Assembly (NCBI GenBank): GCA_016748015.1
Contig: JAAOMT010000183.1
Span: 805,574-869,573 of the forward strand
Direction of reading: 5' to 3'
Length of the DNA: 64,000 nt
Source of the DNA: Geosiphon pyriformis
Lineage: Eukaryota; Glomeromycota; Glomeromycetes; Archaeosporales; Geosiphonaceae
Shown here: positions 13,154 through 23,095 of the stretch, piece after piece
Numbering within the stretch: the stretch's first letter is position 1
How the letters are laid out: each line of letters begins with the position of its first letter
Position numbers and translations under genes: made by a program
Notes under the pieces: generated by a model
Database searches by the model: none
What the model saw: only the letters and a program-made list of their open reading frames with translations
Told to the model about the DNA's origin: nothing

Positions 13154-13850
13154 TAACCTCTTCCTCAAGACTGAGCTCCATCGAAGTCCAAGTACTGTCT
13201 GTTATTTCCAAATAATAATCCAAAATTATTGAAGAAATTTGGTCTGAAAATTGTTGAAATTTCAGTTCTGTGAGCTTTCCAATGTATTGAATCTTCAAAG
13301 GTTGAAAAATTGGGTTTTGTAGTACATTTTCACAGGTGTAGAATAGGTCATAAAGTCTAAGAGCAGCTCTAAGCCTATAGCGACTGTTTGTTGATCCAGC
13401 TGTTGTCTTGAATTTGTTGTGGGGTTGTTTCTGAATAGCTTCTTTTGTGAGATTTGCTGTTGTAAGTTCCAGTTTCCGTTCATAGAGTGTTTTTCCAATG
13501 TGAAAATATCTATAGATTGGAGAATATTTAGTGTTTTCCTCATTAAGACACAGTTGAAGTTTTTGTTGACTTGTAGCATTTGGTGGGATACTAATCAGAG
13601 TGAGCATTAGGTTTTCTCTTAAAGCAAGCTTTAAAAGTTCTGGCAGGTGAATTTCAGTATAACTTCTTGTGTTCTTTTTATACAGATGATATTTTCGTGA
13701 ATTTGGAGCTAAATTTGTAACTACTTCTGTTTGGGTATAATTTATGTGGTTTCCAGTAATAGTAATGGATAATTTGGGTATTGTTTTTAAAGCTAACATT
13801 AGTTTTTGGGATAATTGTTGAATGTTTTGAGGAATAGTCATTATAAGCAC
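13122..13850 (-). CDS. RT2 ORF3, unknown protein downstream of integrase
   Basis: An uninterrupted 242-residue frame between integrase and the 3' LTR. I do not recognise a family. It is hydrophilic, with no signal peptide or clear membrane segment, so it is not an obvious envelope protein. The first 35 residues (IQQLSQKLMLALKTIPKLSI) and a C-terminal half (LRLYDLFYTCENVLQNPIF, then IQYIGKLTELKFQQFSDQI) are conserved in RT3 and RT4 and traceable in RT1. The last ten codons run through the polypurine tract and 32 bases into the 3' LTR, ending at 13122. It lies in another frame from integrase with a gap of about 100 bases, so it would need its own start or a spliced message. The first in-frame ATG is at or just after the listed start. 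Confidence 0.75.
   Translation of the reverse strand: MLIMTIPQNIQQLSQKLMLALKTIPKLSITITGNHINYTQTEVVTNLAPNSRKYHLYKKNTRSYTEIHLPELLKLALRENLMLTLISIPPNATSQQKLQLCLNEENTKYSPIYRYFHIGKTLYERKLELTTANLTKEAIQKQPHNKFKTTAGSTNSRYRLRAALRLYDLFYTCENVLQNPIFQPLKIQYIGKLTELKFQQFSDQISSIILDYYLEITDSTWTSMELSLEEEVMLPDKIRDII
13154..13168 (-). other. RT2 polypurine tract
   Basis: Minus strand reads GAGGAAGAGGTTA immediately before the 3' LTR TGTTACC. Polypurine tracts prime plus-strand DNA synthesis. Here the tract also codes for ORF3 residues Glu-Glu-Glu-Val. Confidence 0.7.
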
Positions 13851-13956
13851 TTGAAAAAAATAAAAATTTATTTTTGGTTTATGGGTTTTTATGTTATTTT
13901 TGTTTTGTTTTTGTGAGATTGTTCTAAATTATAAGAGAATAACTAGTAAAATTAAA

Positions 13957-15342
13957 TTAAGTGTTCAGGTTGGAAGGTTGTTTAATGACAACTATTGGTT
14001 CTAAGTTTCGGGGAATATCTTTGGGACTGATTAAAGGGGAATGTGTACCAATTTGTGGAATTAATGGTTCAGGATTGTTTCTGGAATAATAGTGTTTCAA
14101 ACGATCTCCATGTGCAACTTTTGCTAGGATTTTGTTATCAAGTCTTAGCTTGTATGATCCATTGCTTAGAACTTCATGAATAAAAAATGGTCCATCCCAT
14201 TTATTTTCAAATTTTCCACTCCATTGTTTTTCAGCTTTAGTTCTGTGTAAGAAAACTTTGTTTCCAATTTTGAATTTATTGGTGACTGAAGGCAATTTGT
14301 CATCATGCCGTTCTTTTTGTTGAGCTTGGGAGTGTTCAATATGGGTGGCTGCTATTTGTCGTTTTCTTTCCAATGTGCTAAGCAGAGTATAGGCTCTTTG
14401 CTGAAGCGTTTCTTGGAAATTGTTTTCATCAATCGGTTGTGTTGGGTATGTTTCCACTGTGAAACTAATTGGTAATGTTGCCGTCCTTCCATAAGTTAAA
14501 TCAAATGGTGTGTGTTTTGTGGTATCTTGTTTTAATGTCCTATATGCTAGTAACACTGATGGAATAAAGAGATCCCATTCTTGCCCAAAATCGGTTAAGA
14601 CTTTGGCTAATGACTCACATAATATTCTGTTAAAACGTTCCACAAGTTTGTTTGTTTGTGGATGGTAGGGCAAAGACAGAGGTTTTTTGACACTGAATCG
14701 TTCACAAATTTTTTGTATCAGGTTGTTCACAAAGTGTGTTCCCTGATCAAATAAAAGTTTAATTGGACATCCATGTCTACAAATGATGTTTTCGTAGATG
14801 AAATTTGCTACTGATTTTGCATCTGCTTGTTGAATGGCTCTGGCTTTAGGCCATTTAGTAAGATAGTCTACAGCTACTGCAATATAATGGTTTCCTTGAG
14901 TGGTAATAGATAGTGGTCTGACTAAATTGATACCAACTCTGTCAAAAGGCTGTCCAACTTTGATTGGGTTTAAAGGTTTTGTAGGGCGAGTTCCTCCTCT
15001 TCTTTGACAACTATCACAAGATTTGACATATTCGTGAATGTCTTTTCTCATTCGAGGCCAAAAGTAGTATTCTAGTGTTCTTTGGGTGGTGCTATCTTTT
15101 CCGAAGTGTGCTGATGAAGGATTAGAGTGCATATTGTATAAAATGGTTTCTTTTTCCTGTTTTTGTATTAATCTGAATGGTTTGGTTGGGTTTTTGAAAT
15201 TTTGATGATAGATAATGTTGTTGTGTAGAAAATATTGTTTGGCTTGTTGTTGTAACCGATGTTTTTTGTCTGGGGACCAATCTGTTGAGATTGTTAATGT
15301 CTCCAAATATTGTTTGAGATTGTTGTAGTTTTTGGGGTTCAT
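13957..15342 (-). CDS. RT2 integrase
   Basis: A 461-residue frame covering the C-terminal part of pol. It has an HHCC zinc-binding domain (H72, H79, C109, C112; CDSCQRR), then the DDE core: VGINLVRPL (residue 139, where the family has Asp), LLFDQGTHF (D199) and NKLVERFN (E235). The Asn at 139 would abolish strand transfer; the codon context ATCAAT suggests deamination at a CpG in ATCGAT. After the core comes the usual C-terminal domain (WDGPFFIHEV, YKLRL). No chromodomain is visible. It is out of frame with RT, so at least one indel separates them. The start is arbitrary because pol is made as a polyprotein. Confidence 0.9.
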   Translation of the reverse strand: MNPKNYNNLKQYLETLTISTDWSPDKKHRLQQQAKQYFLHNNIIYHQNFKNPTKPFRLIQKQEKETILYNMHSNPSSAHFGKDSTTQRTLEYYFWPRMRKDIHEYVKSCDSCQRRGGTRPTKPLNPIKVGQPFDRVGINLVRPLSITTQGNHYIAVAVDYLTKWPKARAIQQADAKSVANFIYENIICRHGCPIKLLFDQGTHFVNNLIQKICERFSVKKPLSLPYHPQTNKLVERFNRILCESLAKVLTDFGQEWDLFIPSVLLAYRTLKQDTTKHTPFDLTYGRTATLPISFTVETYPTQPIDENNFQETLQQRAYTLLSTLERKRQIAATHIEHSQAQQKERHDDKLPSVTNKFKIGNKVFLHRTKAEKQWSGKFENKWDGPFFIHEVLSNGSYKLRLDNKILAKVAHGDRLKHYYSRNNPEPLIPQIGTHSPLISPKDIPRNLEPIVVIKQPSNLNT

Positions 15343-15389
15343 TGTTTGTTGTTTTGATGCTGTTAATTCAAATGGGTGTTGGTTTTGTT

Positions 15390-16800
15390 TTCTAATCTTG
15401 CCTCATCCTTGAGAGACAATCAACGTTGGTGTGGAGTTTTCCTAGTTTGTGGTGTACGATGTATTGGTAATTAGCTAAAAATCCTGTCCATTGGGTTTGT
15501 TTTGCGTTCAGCTGGGTGTTTTTGTTTTGAAGCCATTTAAGTTCAATATTATCAGTGATAATATCGAATTTTTTGGGTCTGAGGTAAAGGTTGAAGTGAT
15601 GTAGGGCCCAGATTACTGCTGCAGTTTCTAATTCTGTTGTGGGGTAGTTCTTTTTGGCTGGCTTTAATGTTCTACTAGCATAAGCAATTACTCACTCATT
15701 TCCATTGTCATCTAACTGTGATAGGATGGCACCAAAGGCAGTATAAGAGGCGTCAATTGCTAACTGGAATTGGTTGCTGAAATCTGGGTAGGTGAGGATT
15801 GGAGCTGTTGTGAGTTTTTCCTTAAGTATCTCGAAGACATTTTGGTGTTCTTCTGTCTATTTGTATTCAACATTTTTAGTAGTGAGCTGGTTGAGAGGTT
15901 TTGCAATTTCTGAGAATCCTTTGATGAATTTTTGGTAATAAAATACTAATCCAATAAATCCTCTTAATTCTGTGGTATTTTGTGGAGTCTTGAAGTTCTT
16001 GACAGTACTGATTTTTTCGGGGTCTGGTTTAATTTTATCTTTGCTAACAATGTGACCAAGAAAAGCTAAACTTGTTTTTCCAAAGTAGCATTTTTTAATG
16101 TTCAGTTTCAATCCTGCTTTCCATAATCGTTGAAAAACTTCTCACAGGTGGATTAAATGTAGCTTGAAAGATGGTGAATAAACATCAGTGTCATCGAGAT
16201 AAACTACTACTGATTTCCAAAGGAGGCCTTTATAAACAACATCCATGAGTCTTTGGAATGTTGCTGGTGCATTGCATAATCCAAAAGGCATTATATTGAA
16301 CTCGTAATTTCCTCCTTGAGTGGTGAATGCTGTTTTGGGGCAGTCTTTGGGATCCATAGCAACTTGCCAGTATTCACTCTCTAAATCTAATGTTGAAAAG
16401 TATTTGGACTTTCCAAGGACATCCAACATTTCATCAATTTGGAGAAAAGAGTAGGCATCCCCAATGGTGACACTGTTGAGTTGTCGGTAATCAACACAAA
16501 ATCATATCTTTCCATTTTTTTTTTTAACTAGGACCACAGGTGAGGCCCATAGGTTCATTGATGGTTGAATAAGCCTATTGTTAAGCATTCATTGTACTTC
16601 TTCTCGGATAAATTGGTGACTTTCTGGGGCAACTCGGTAGGCTTGTTGTCGCCTTGGTTTGGCATCTCCTGTATAGATTTGGTGTTGAACCAAATCAGTT
16701 CTTCCTAAGTCATTGTTGTTTTCGGCAAAGATGTCAGCAAATTCTGCAATTAGCTCTTTGAGCTGGGTCTGTTGTTGTGGTTCAAGTTGTCCCATGTTGA
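15390..16800 (-). pseudogene. RT2 reverse transcriptase and RNase H
   Basis: One minus-strand frame broken by several stops. Conserved parts in order: the DIFAENNNDLGRTDLVQHQI lead-in (16750-16680), FCVDYRQLNSV near 16500, YFSTLDLESEYWQV near 16390, the catalytic VVVYLDDTDV near 16200, and CYFGKTSLAFLGHIVSK near 16070. RNase H follows (LAIDASYTAFGAILSQ near 15760, ITDNIELKWLQNK near 15560). The polymerase Asp pair is intact, unlike in RT1, RT3 and RT4. Stops come mainly from CAA/CAG to TAA/TAG and TGG to TGA/TAG. The enzyme would copy element RNA into DNA. Confidence 0.88.
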
Positions 16801-17002
16801 TTCAAGATAGTTTTTCCATGACAACATAGTAGTTTTTGGAGCTGGGGTTTGAGTTGGTTTTTGGTATTGAATGTCCAATAATTTCAGTGAAATCGGGAAC
16901 TATTTGGGGTAATTCTTGTTGAAATATATTACTGTGAATAACTCCAATTTCTAAATTATTTAATAAAATTATAAGGTAATTATTGGGGTTGTAAAAAGTA
17001 AC

Positions 17003-18229
17003 TCAGACTTTCTTTGTTCCTTCTGAAATATAAATGTTTGGGATCAAAATATTATGTTCCAAGCAGACTTGTTCATTGGACTCAAAAATTTGTTGTGTGG
17101 TTGTTGACTTTGGGCAGGTGTAGATTTCCGGATGTTCTTCAAAGGGTGAGATAGTAATTGGTTGTGAAAGTTTGAGAATCTGATGGGATTTGTTCTGTAT
17201 GTTAAGAGCTATATTAACTGGAACTATGAATTGTCCAGTTGAACCAAAACCTTGGGTTTTTTTATCACTTTTTCCTAATTGTTTTCTTTGATTGACTAGT
17301 TGCAAACCCGAAATGTTGATTAAGAGTAGGTAAATAGCTTGGGCAATTTTTTCAGCATGTTTGATCTTGAATGGTTTGTCAGTTTCATTTTGAAGCATCA
17401 CTGTTATGTCTCCAGTATATCCAGCATCGATTATTCCTCCTCTGACATTGATTTTTTTGCTTGCCAGAGAGGACTGGGAGGCGATTTGAACCATTGCTCC
17501 TGGCGAGATTTCGAGTACAATTTTGAAGTTGATTTTTGTGAGAGATTTGGGTTTGAGAACAAGAGTATCCTTGCCTGGATATCTTAGGTCATATCCAGCA
17601 TCAATTTCGTGTGCTTTTTCAGGTTTTATTCCTTGTCCGTTGTTGTTGAAGTATTTAAGTTGTAAGGCAGGCTGATTTTTGATAAGGTAGATGGGTGTTG
17701 TTTCAATTTCTTCTGTTTCTTCAGGTTCTCCGAATTCAATTTCATTCTCATCATTTTCGCTGGGCAAGGGGATACTAAAAGCATAGCATTCAAAACACCA
17801 TTGTTCATCACAAGGCATAATGCATTCTTTACATAGCCTAATGTTCATTTGCTCTAATCGTTGAATTTGAGCTTCTTGGGTCGAGTAGGTGTAACTTGCA
17901 ATTTGGTAGTAGACTTTTATTTCATCTTCGTAATTGAATTCAGCTAATTCCATAGTGTATTCAATGTATTCTGCTTCCTTTATTTGATGAACATCTCCTT
18001 TGGTAGCTCCATTAATTAATGCCATTGCTAAGTCAAAAATCATCTCGGCATCATGAGAGTAGTGATAAAGTTTGTTAAAAGCACTATTGTATGCTGCATT
18101 AAAGGGTGTTCCTTTTTTTACTTTTTCTGAAATTAATAAAGCATATTGGCAGGTCTGATTGCAGACACCTCCTCTCATTGCTATATTAATCCAATTGCAT
18201 TTTTCTGGTAGCATCTCTCCATAAGTCAA
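17003..18229 (-). CDS. RT2 Cys-rich module plus dUTPase domain
   Basis: A 408-residue open frame of pol. Residues 1-30 belong to Cys-rich module B and residues 133-148 form module C (CKECIMPC...CFEC). The trimeric dUTPase spans about 205-335 with all five motifs: DAGYDL (210-215), SQSSLA (251-256), GGIIDAGYTGDI (264-275), AEKIAQ (292-297) and GFGSTG (327-332). Motif 2 has Gln where many enzymes have Arg. The domain would hydrolyse dUTP to dUMP during reverse transcription. It lies between protease and RT, unlike retroviral dUTPases (before protease, or between RNase H and integrase). The frame is shifted by one base relative to the upstream protease frame, apparently by an additional C in CACCCC near 18240. 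Beyond residue 340 a beta-rich segment leads to RT. Confidence 0.92.
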   Translation of the reverse strand: MTYGEMLPEKCNWINIAMRGGVCNQTCQYALLISEKVKKGTPFNAAYNSAFNKLYHYSHDAEMIFDLAMALINGATKGDVHQIKEAEYIEYTMELAEFNYEDEIKVYYQIASYTYSTQEAQIQRLEQMNIRLCKECIMPCDEQWCFECYAFSIPLPSENDENEIEFGEPEETEEIETTPIYLIKNQPALQLKYFNNNGQGIKPEKAHEIDAGYDLRYPGKDTLVLKPKSLTKINFKIVLEISPGAMVQIASQSSLASKKINVRGGIIDAGYTGDITVMLQNETDKPFKIKHAEKIAQAIYLLLINISGLQLVNQRKQLGKSDKKTQGFGSTGQFIVPVNIALNIQNKSHQILKLSQPITISPFEEHPEIYTCPKSTTTQQIFESNEQVCLEHNILIPNIYISEGTKKV

Positions 18230-19190
18230 ACAAGGGGTGTTGTCCCATTTTCCACTTCTTTTTATTAGATGGCCTCATCGCTCTCTGGCAAGCCTTGCAG
18301 TAATAACAAGTATGATTCTCATATTCTTCTTCAGGCAAAATGCAGGCTCCCATTGATGATAGTTTTTTGTAACAGTCCTTACATTTAAGGGGGATATAGG
18401 GGCGTTGTTTCCTTGGTTCGGGTTTTGAGTAAAGTATATTCCATCTAGAGGTTTCGGGTTTAGTGTGTGGGGTGAAATGTTCTTGTTCTGTTTTATCAGC
18501 CCAGTTGGACGTTGATCCAAGAGCTATGAATGTTTCAATTATTGGTTTTTCTTCTTCCGGTTCAAATTCAAAAGCTGGGGCTTTTTCAGAGTGTTTGTTG
18601 AATGTACCACAAATGGCAGATACTTGGGTGTGTTGTTCTTGGTAGGAGATTGTTAACTCTTGTGTTTCCCAATTCAGATTAGCATTGGCTTCTTGAAGCC
18701 AATCATTTCTGACGAGAGCTTGATACTGGGGTGCATCCATTACAAGAACTTTAACTGGAATGGTGATTCCATTAAGAGTGAATGGAAAATTGTCAATTTT
18801 TCTTACTGGGGTCTTTTTCATGTCATCGGCAGTGACGATTACTGTTTAAGCTGGTCAGTTGACATTTCTTTTCAACTGTTGCATTAACTGGTAAGTAATA
18901 ATGCTTCCAGTGGATCCACTGTCTAGGATCAAGTGAATTGGCTTTCCTTTTACTTCAGCTTCTGTGTACATTACAGTGATGGCTTTTTGCTCATTAGCCG
19001 CTGCATTGCTAAGCAAAAATGGTGATTCATTTGCTTCAAATTCAAAAGGAAAAATATCAGAGAGATTGGCGTTTTCAGCAATTTGGACTGGTAGAATAGT
19101 GGTGTGGTTATGAGAAGGGTTTTGTTGTTGTTGTGCTGCAGCTCTACCTTCTGAGAGTGTAGTATGGTGAAAATCCTGTTCTTCCACCAT
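18186..19190 (-). pseudogene. RT2 aspartic protease and Cys-rich module A
   Basis: Frame shared with gag, with stops at about 18855 (TGA and TAA). The protease active site is LILDSGSTGSIIT near 18905-18940, so the catalytic Asp is present; a flap-like stretch and YQALVRNDWLQEA follow. At 18370-18270 comes module A: CKDCYKKLSSMGAC then CYYCKACQ, a CxxC-x9-C ... CxxCxxC arrangement. Protease would process the polyprotein; the role of the Cys-rich module is unknown. The frame ends at 18186, overlapping the dUTPase frame by 44 bases. Confidence 0.85.
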
Positions 19191-21005
19191 TGTTAAATAA
19201 CTGGGTTGAGTGTGGTAATGGTTGGGTCTTGTTTGAGTGGTATTTTGGGAAACTAATTGGTTGTTCGAACTGATTCTACTGTTGTTTACTTGGTATTGGT
19301 TTTGTGGTATAAATTGATTTTGTGTAATCAGTCTTTGAGCAGGTACTTGATAATGTTGGGTGGGTGGTTATTGGTATTGCTGTTGGATTGGTTGTGGGGC
19401 AGGCTGATAATAGTTATTTTGGTATTGGGGTCTTGGTAGATAGTAAGCTGGTGGTGATGGTTGATAATAAGATTGCTGTAGTGGAGAGTAATGTTGATTA
19501 TCCCTATTTTGTTGGTCTCGTTGCAGCTTTCTGCAATCTCTTTTTCAGTGGCCAGAGATTCCACAGTAATGGCAATTCTGAGGCTGGTTGTTGGAAAGTG
19601 GTGCAAAGTTATTTTGATTTCGTCTTTGGGGTGGTTGATATCTTTGGGATTGTTGTTGTTGTTGGTTGGTAAAATAGTTTTCGACCTTCTTTGTGAGTTG
19701 GTCAATTTTTTCCTCAGCTGCTGAGCTGGTTTCTCCAATTGCCAAATTTACAAGTTTTGTACGATTGGCTTCTTCCATGGCCATTTCGTATCTTTTCGCA
19801 TGCTGTATGACAGAGTTTAAATCTTCTGGTGTGTGTGGGCGAATCTTTTTAATTAGTTTATTTTTTAGACCAACGATAAATTGATCCAAGATTTGAGCAT
19901 CAGAATAATAATTGTTTGTCTCAAGTTGGCAAATCCGTTTGAAAAGTTTGTTGAATTTTCCAATATAAGTCATAACGGATTCGGAGGGTTCTTGTTTGAT
20001 ATTTCGAAAATGATTGCGAAGAGTGATAGAGGTATTATTGTTGGTGAACTGTTCAAGGAAGGCTGCTTTGAAAGCATTCCAATCATTGAATGGGGCGGCA
20101 AGGTTTTCAAACCATTCTCCTGCTGTTCCTTTGAGAAAGTAGGGAATTGTTCTTAACATTCTGGCAGCGTTCCATCCATTTGCATCTCCAGCTTTAGTAA
20201 CTTGATCAAGTTATTCTTGGGGACTGGTCTCAATATCTTCTTCATTGAATTCAGGGATTTTTGTGATGTATGTTGTCATTTCATTTTCTTCGTTTTTACT
20301 GTCTATTGATTCTTCTTCGGTTATTTCAGAGTTGTTTTCTTCATTTGCTGCTGTCTCAGAGTGTTCACTTTGATTTTCAGCTAGAAAATCAAGGAGATTG
20401 AAACTAGTTTGAAGGGGTTCTTGTTGTTTGGTGGAACTTCTAAGTGATGTAAAATCTTCTGGTCTTGCAAATCGATTCAAGAATGAATTAGGTGTTTGTG
20501 CTTATGCAAGCGAAGCTGGAAAAAGTGTGATAGTAAGTGGAAGTTTTGAACTGGTTCTTTGTTCAGGTGTTTGTAAATGTCTGGCAGTTGTTTTCGGTAG
20601 TGTTGGAGTATTTGGGGTGGTTTTTGAATATTGCTTTAATTTGTTTTTGTTGTTTGTTTCTGTTTCCGATTCAAAATCAATAGTGTATTGAGACTGCACT
20701 GGATATGTTTCTTTACAGTATTTGATAATGTTAAAATTAAGTTTGTGAAAGTAAGTGGCAAGTGTTTCACTATTAAGGTCTTCAGTTCCCAACTGTGAAT
20801 AGTGTACTAAATTATTGTAAAGATTGCTTCTAACTTCTGAAATATTGTAATTTCCAAAAAGATAATTGTTGATGCGGTTTTCAATGTATTGGTATACTGA
20901 TTTCTTGACAATTTCAATTCCGTCTGGAATGTTGAATCTTTGCTTGCAGTGGGTGTAAATTGATTGGTAATACTCTAGAGTTGTTGCGTCTGGTGTGGTC
21001 ACCAC
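19191..21005 (-). pseudogene. RT2 gag polyprotein
   Basis: One frame from 21005 into protease, broken at 20500 and 20210 (CAA to TAA) and near 19545 (TGG to TGA). An N-terminal domain of about 100 residues (EYYQSIYTHCKQRF...) is followed by a Ser/Thr/Glu-rich stretch, then a capsid of the Retrotrans_gag type (FLKGTAGEWFENLAAPFN, FLEQFT, LDQFIVGLKNKL) at 20150-19800, a Gln-rich region, and a zinc knuckle CHYCGISGH(W)KRDC near 19550 whose Trp codon is now a stop. No ATG lies near the start; the frame opens after a TAA and the first candidate start is GTG in AAAGTGGTG. Forms the virus-like particle. Confidence 0.87.
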
Positions 21006-21032
21006 TTTGAATTTGTTTTTGCTATGTTATTT

Positions 21033-21048
21033 CCATGGGAGAGCACCA
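21033..21048 (-). other. RT2 primer-binding site
   Basis: Minus strand TGGTGCTCTCCCATGG, two bases inside the 5' LTR. The first eight bases equal the PBS of RT1 and RT4. Confidence 0.72.
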
Positions 21049-21050
21049 AA

Positions 21051-22031
21051 TGTTACCGGAGGTTTTTGGTCTCTTTTCTGTAATGTTGTTGATACTTATT
21101 TGCTGTGAATTTACGTTTTCCGGATGTGGTTGAACCTCCAGTAACTGAATTTATTTTCAAATTATCTCCTATAATTTGAACTTGCTGGACTTATGAGTGG
21201 AATGGCCAATTCCATGCCAGTTACTTTATGTAGTTATATTGTAGTAAACGTCAACTCTTTCCCAGGAATTGCTTGTCTGGAAGCTTACTAAAATATATAG
21301 TTACTTTGCTGTGAAAGTCAACTCTTCTACAGGAATCTCGTCTGTAGGCTACCTTAATGATTGTAATAAGAAAAGAAAAGGAAAATAAAAGAAATGTAAA
21401 AGAAATAGAATTTTTGTCAAGAGAAACATTTTCTATCCAGGCCTGGAGTTACTAACAGTTTACTGAAATTGGTAGCTAATCAATTTCAAAACGTTAGTTG
21501 GGTTTTGGGAATTTTCCAAGTGCAATAATTAAAGAATTTGGTTTTTCAAATTATTTGATATTTATTTTTTTTTGTGTGTATAGGAATGGTTCTAAGTGAT
21601 AAATCTAAAGTAAGATACATTTTCTCGAAGAGAGAAGCTCTTCTTTTATACAACTTGTCGTAACACTATTCTATGAACTTGAACTTTGCTATTTTCTACA
21701 ATTTCGCTGAACTAAAGATACATTTCGGCAAACTACAAGTTATTTCTGCAAACTATTAGATATTTTGGTGAACTATCAATTATTTCAGCGAATTTCTATA
21801 AATTTTGGCGAACTTTTGAATGTTATATAGTTCGGGATATTGCATGATTAATCATCGCAATTAGGTTACATTTGTGTTGTGTACAATTTGGGTTATTAAT
21901 TAAATGATAATTTCAGACATTCTTTGCTAATGTAATAAGTGATAATTTGAAATGATAATATATGCTAATTAATGATAGGAATTATGAGATAGTTTTATGC
22001 TAAATGATATCTCTAATTTCGTCTGGTAACA
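21051..22031 (-). repeat. RT2 5' LTR
   Basis: 981 bp, TGTTACC...GGTAACA on the plus strand. Differences from the 3' LTR are mostly transitions and concentrate in the first 160 bases; the last 190 bases are nearly identical. Confidence 0.92.
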
Positions 22032-22035
22032 ATGT

Positions 22036-22259
22036 GTTTCCACTTTAAGTTATAGAAAACTATCTTTTAAAAGGAGAGTATTGGGGTTCTGAACTCTATT
22101 AAATTCTAAATCAATTCTGTCTTTTTTGTTTCTAATACTTTCACTATATATACATAATTCTTGTTATACAAGATCTTGTATTTTCTTGAGCAATATGTCT
22201 TATTTTTTCTGATAATGTGCTTATTACTAAGCAATATGCTATAATTTTTGACAATATGC
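22036..22259 (-). repeat. RT1 5' LTR, piece 2 of 3
   Basis: Continues the RT1 LTR exactly where piece 1 stopped (matches 3650-3880). It ends in the hairpin-type tandem repeat at ATGC (22256-22259), the target of RT3. Confidence 0.88.
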
Positions 22260-23095
22260 TGTTACAAATGATTATTTGGAGTCTCAAATCAAATAACAAA
22301 CTTGTAATTTGGTGCTCAATAGCGATATTAATGGTGGTGGTAATCTGAAAGTTTTGGTTGAGTTTTTTGTATAAGAAACAAAGATTCAATAATTGTTTTC
22401 AGTAGTCTCTTGGAATCGCAATTCTATCAATTTTTTTCTCGGCTTGGTGGCCAGCAATCCTCTAATAAGTAATTCATAATTCTTTATGTGTTTTACTTAC
22501 TCACAGAGATCTTTTACCAGGCAATCCTTAACATCAATAATTCAGTGCTTAATCTTTAATTAAGTTAGTAACAACAAAAGAAATAACAAAATAGAAAATA
22601 AAAGAAACAAAAAAAATAAAGAATAAGCCAAGACAATTTTTCTTACAAGTTAGTATTCCATCAATAGCTGTGATCAAGAGCTATTGTTTTAGTGTGGTTA
22701 AGTATGAATTACTATCAACATGAAGTGTTGATAGTGGAAAATGAATCAAGATAGTGAATAATTATTTATTGATATTTGTAATATAGAAGATTGCTTAGAT
22801 TAAATCTAAACTGAGAGGTCTGTTTTTTCTATTTCTAACACTACCACTATATATACATAATTGAAATTCCTCAATTCCTCAATTTTTCACACCAGGAATC
22901 CTGGAATTTCTGGAATCCTGCAATTTCTTTTGAGAAGAATTCTGTGATTCCTTGTATGAGAATCCTGAAATTCTTAGAATTCTGCAATTCCTCTTGAAAG
23001 AAATCTGGAATTCCATATTTATTATGGCTACTTCTGATTGGCTAATTATATATGCTAATATATTTCCTATATTTTATGAGTAATATTATTCTTTC
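22260..23095 (-). repeat. RT3 3' LTR
   Basis: TGTTACAA...GTAATA (last C lost by transition). Holds a minisatellite at 22880-23020 built of GGAATCCTGGAATTCC-like units and TTTGGTGCTC at 22312, the inverted copy of the PBS. Confidence 0.9.

Larger units (their letters stand above)
12571..22031 (-). mobile_element. RT2: Ty3/gypsy element with dUTPase and ORF3
   Basis: A 9.46-kb minus-strand element inserted in the RT1 LTR, flanked by ATGT on both sides (12567-12570 and 22032-22035). LTRs begin TGTTACC and end GGTAACA. Gene order on the minus strand is gag, protease, Cys-rich modules, dUTPase, RT, RNase H, integrase, ORF3. It is the best preserved of the four: the RT box YLDD, protease DSG and all five dUTPase motifs are intact. 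Stops replacing Gln, Arg or Trp codons, one frameshift and an integrase Asp-to-Asn change still make it non-autonomous as assembled. Confidence 0.93.

Noticed and set aside
13122-13850. ORF3 as a retroviral-type envelope gene
   Set aside because: No signal peptide, membrane span, furin site or Cys pattern; position alone is not enough.
19257-19724. Plus-strand frames over RT2 gag rich in Val/Gly/Leu
   Set aside because: Shadows of the Gln/Asn-rich gag region on the minus strand.
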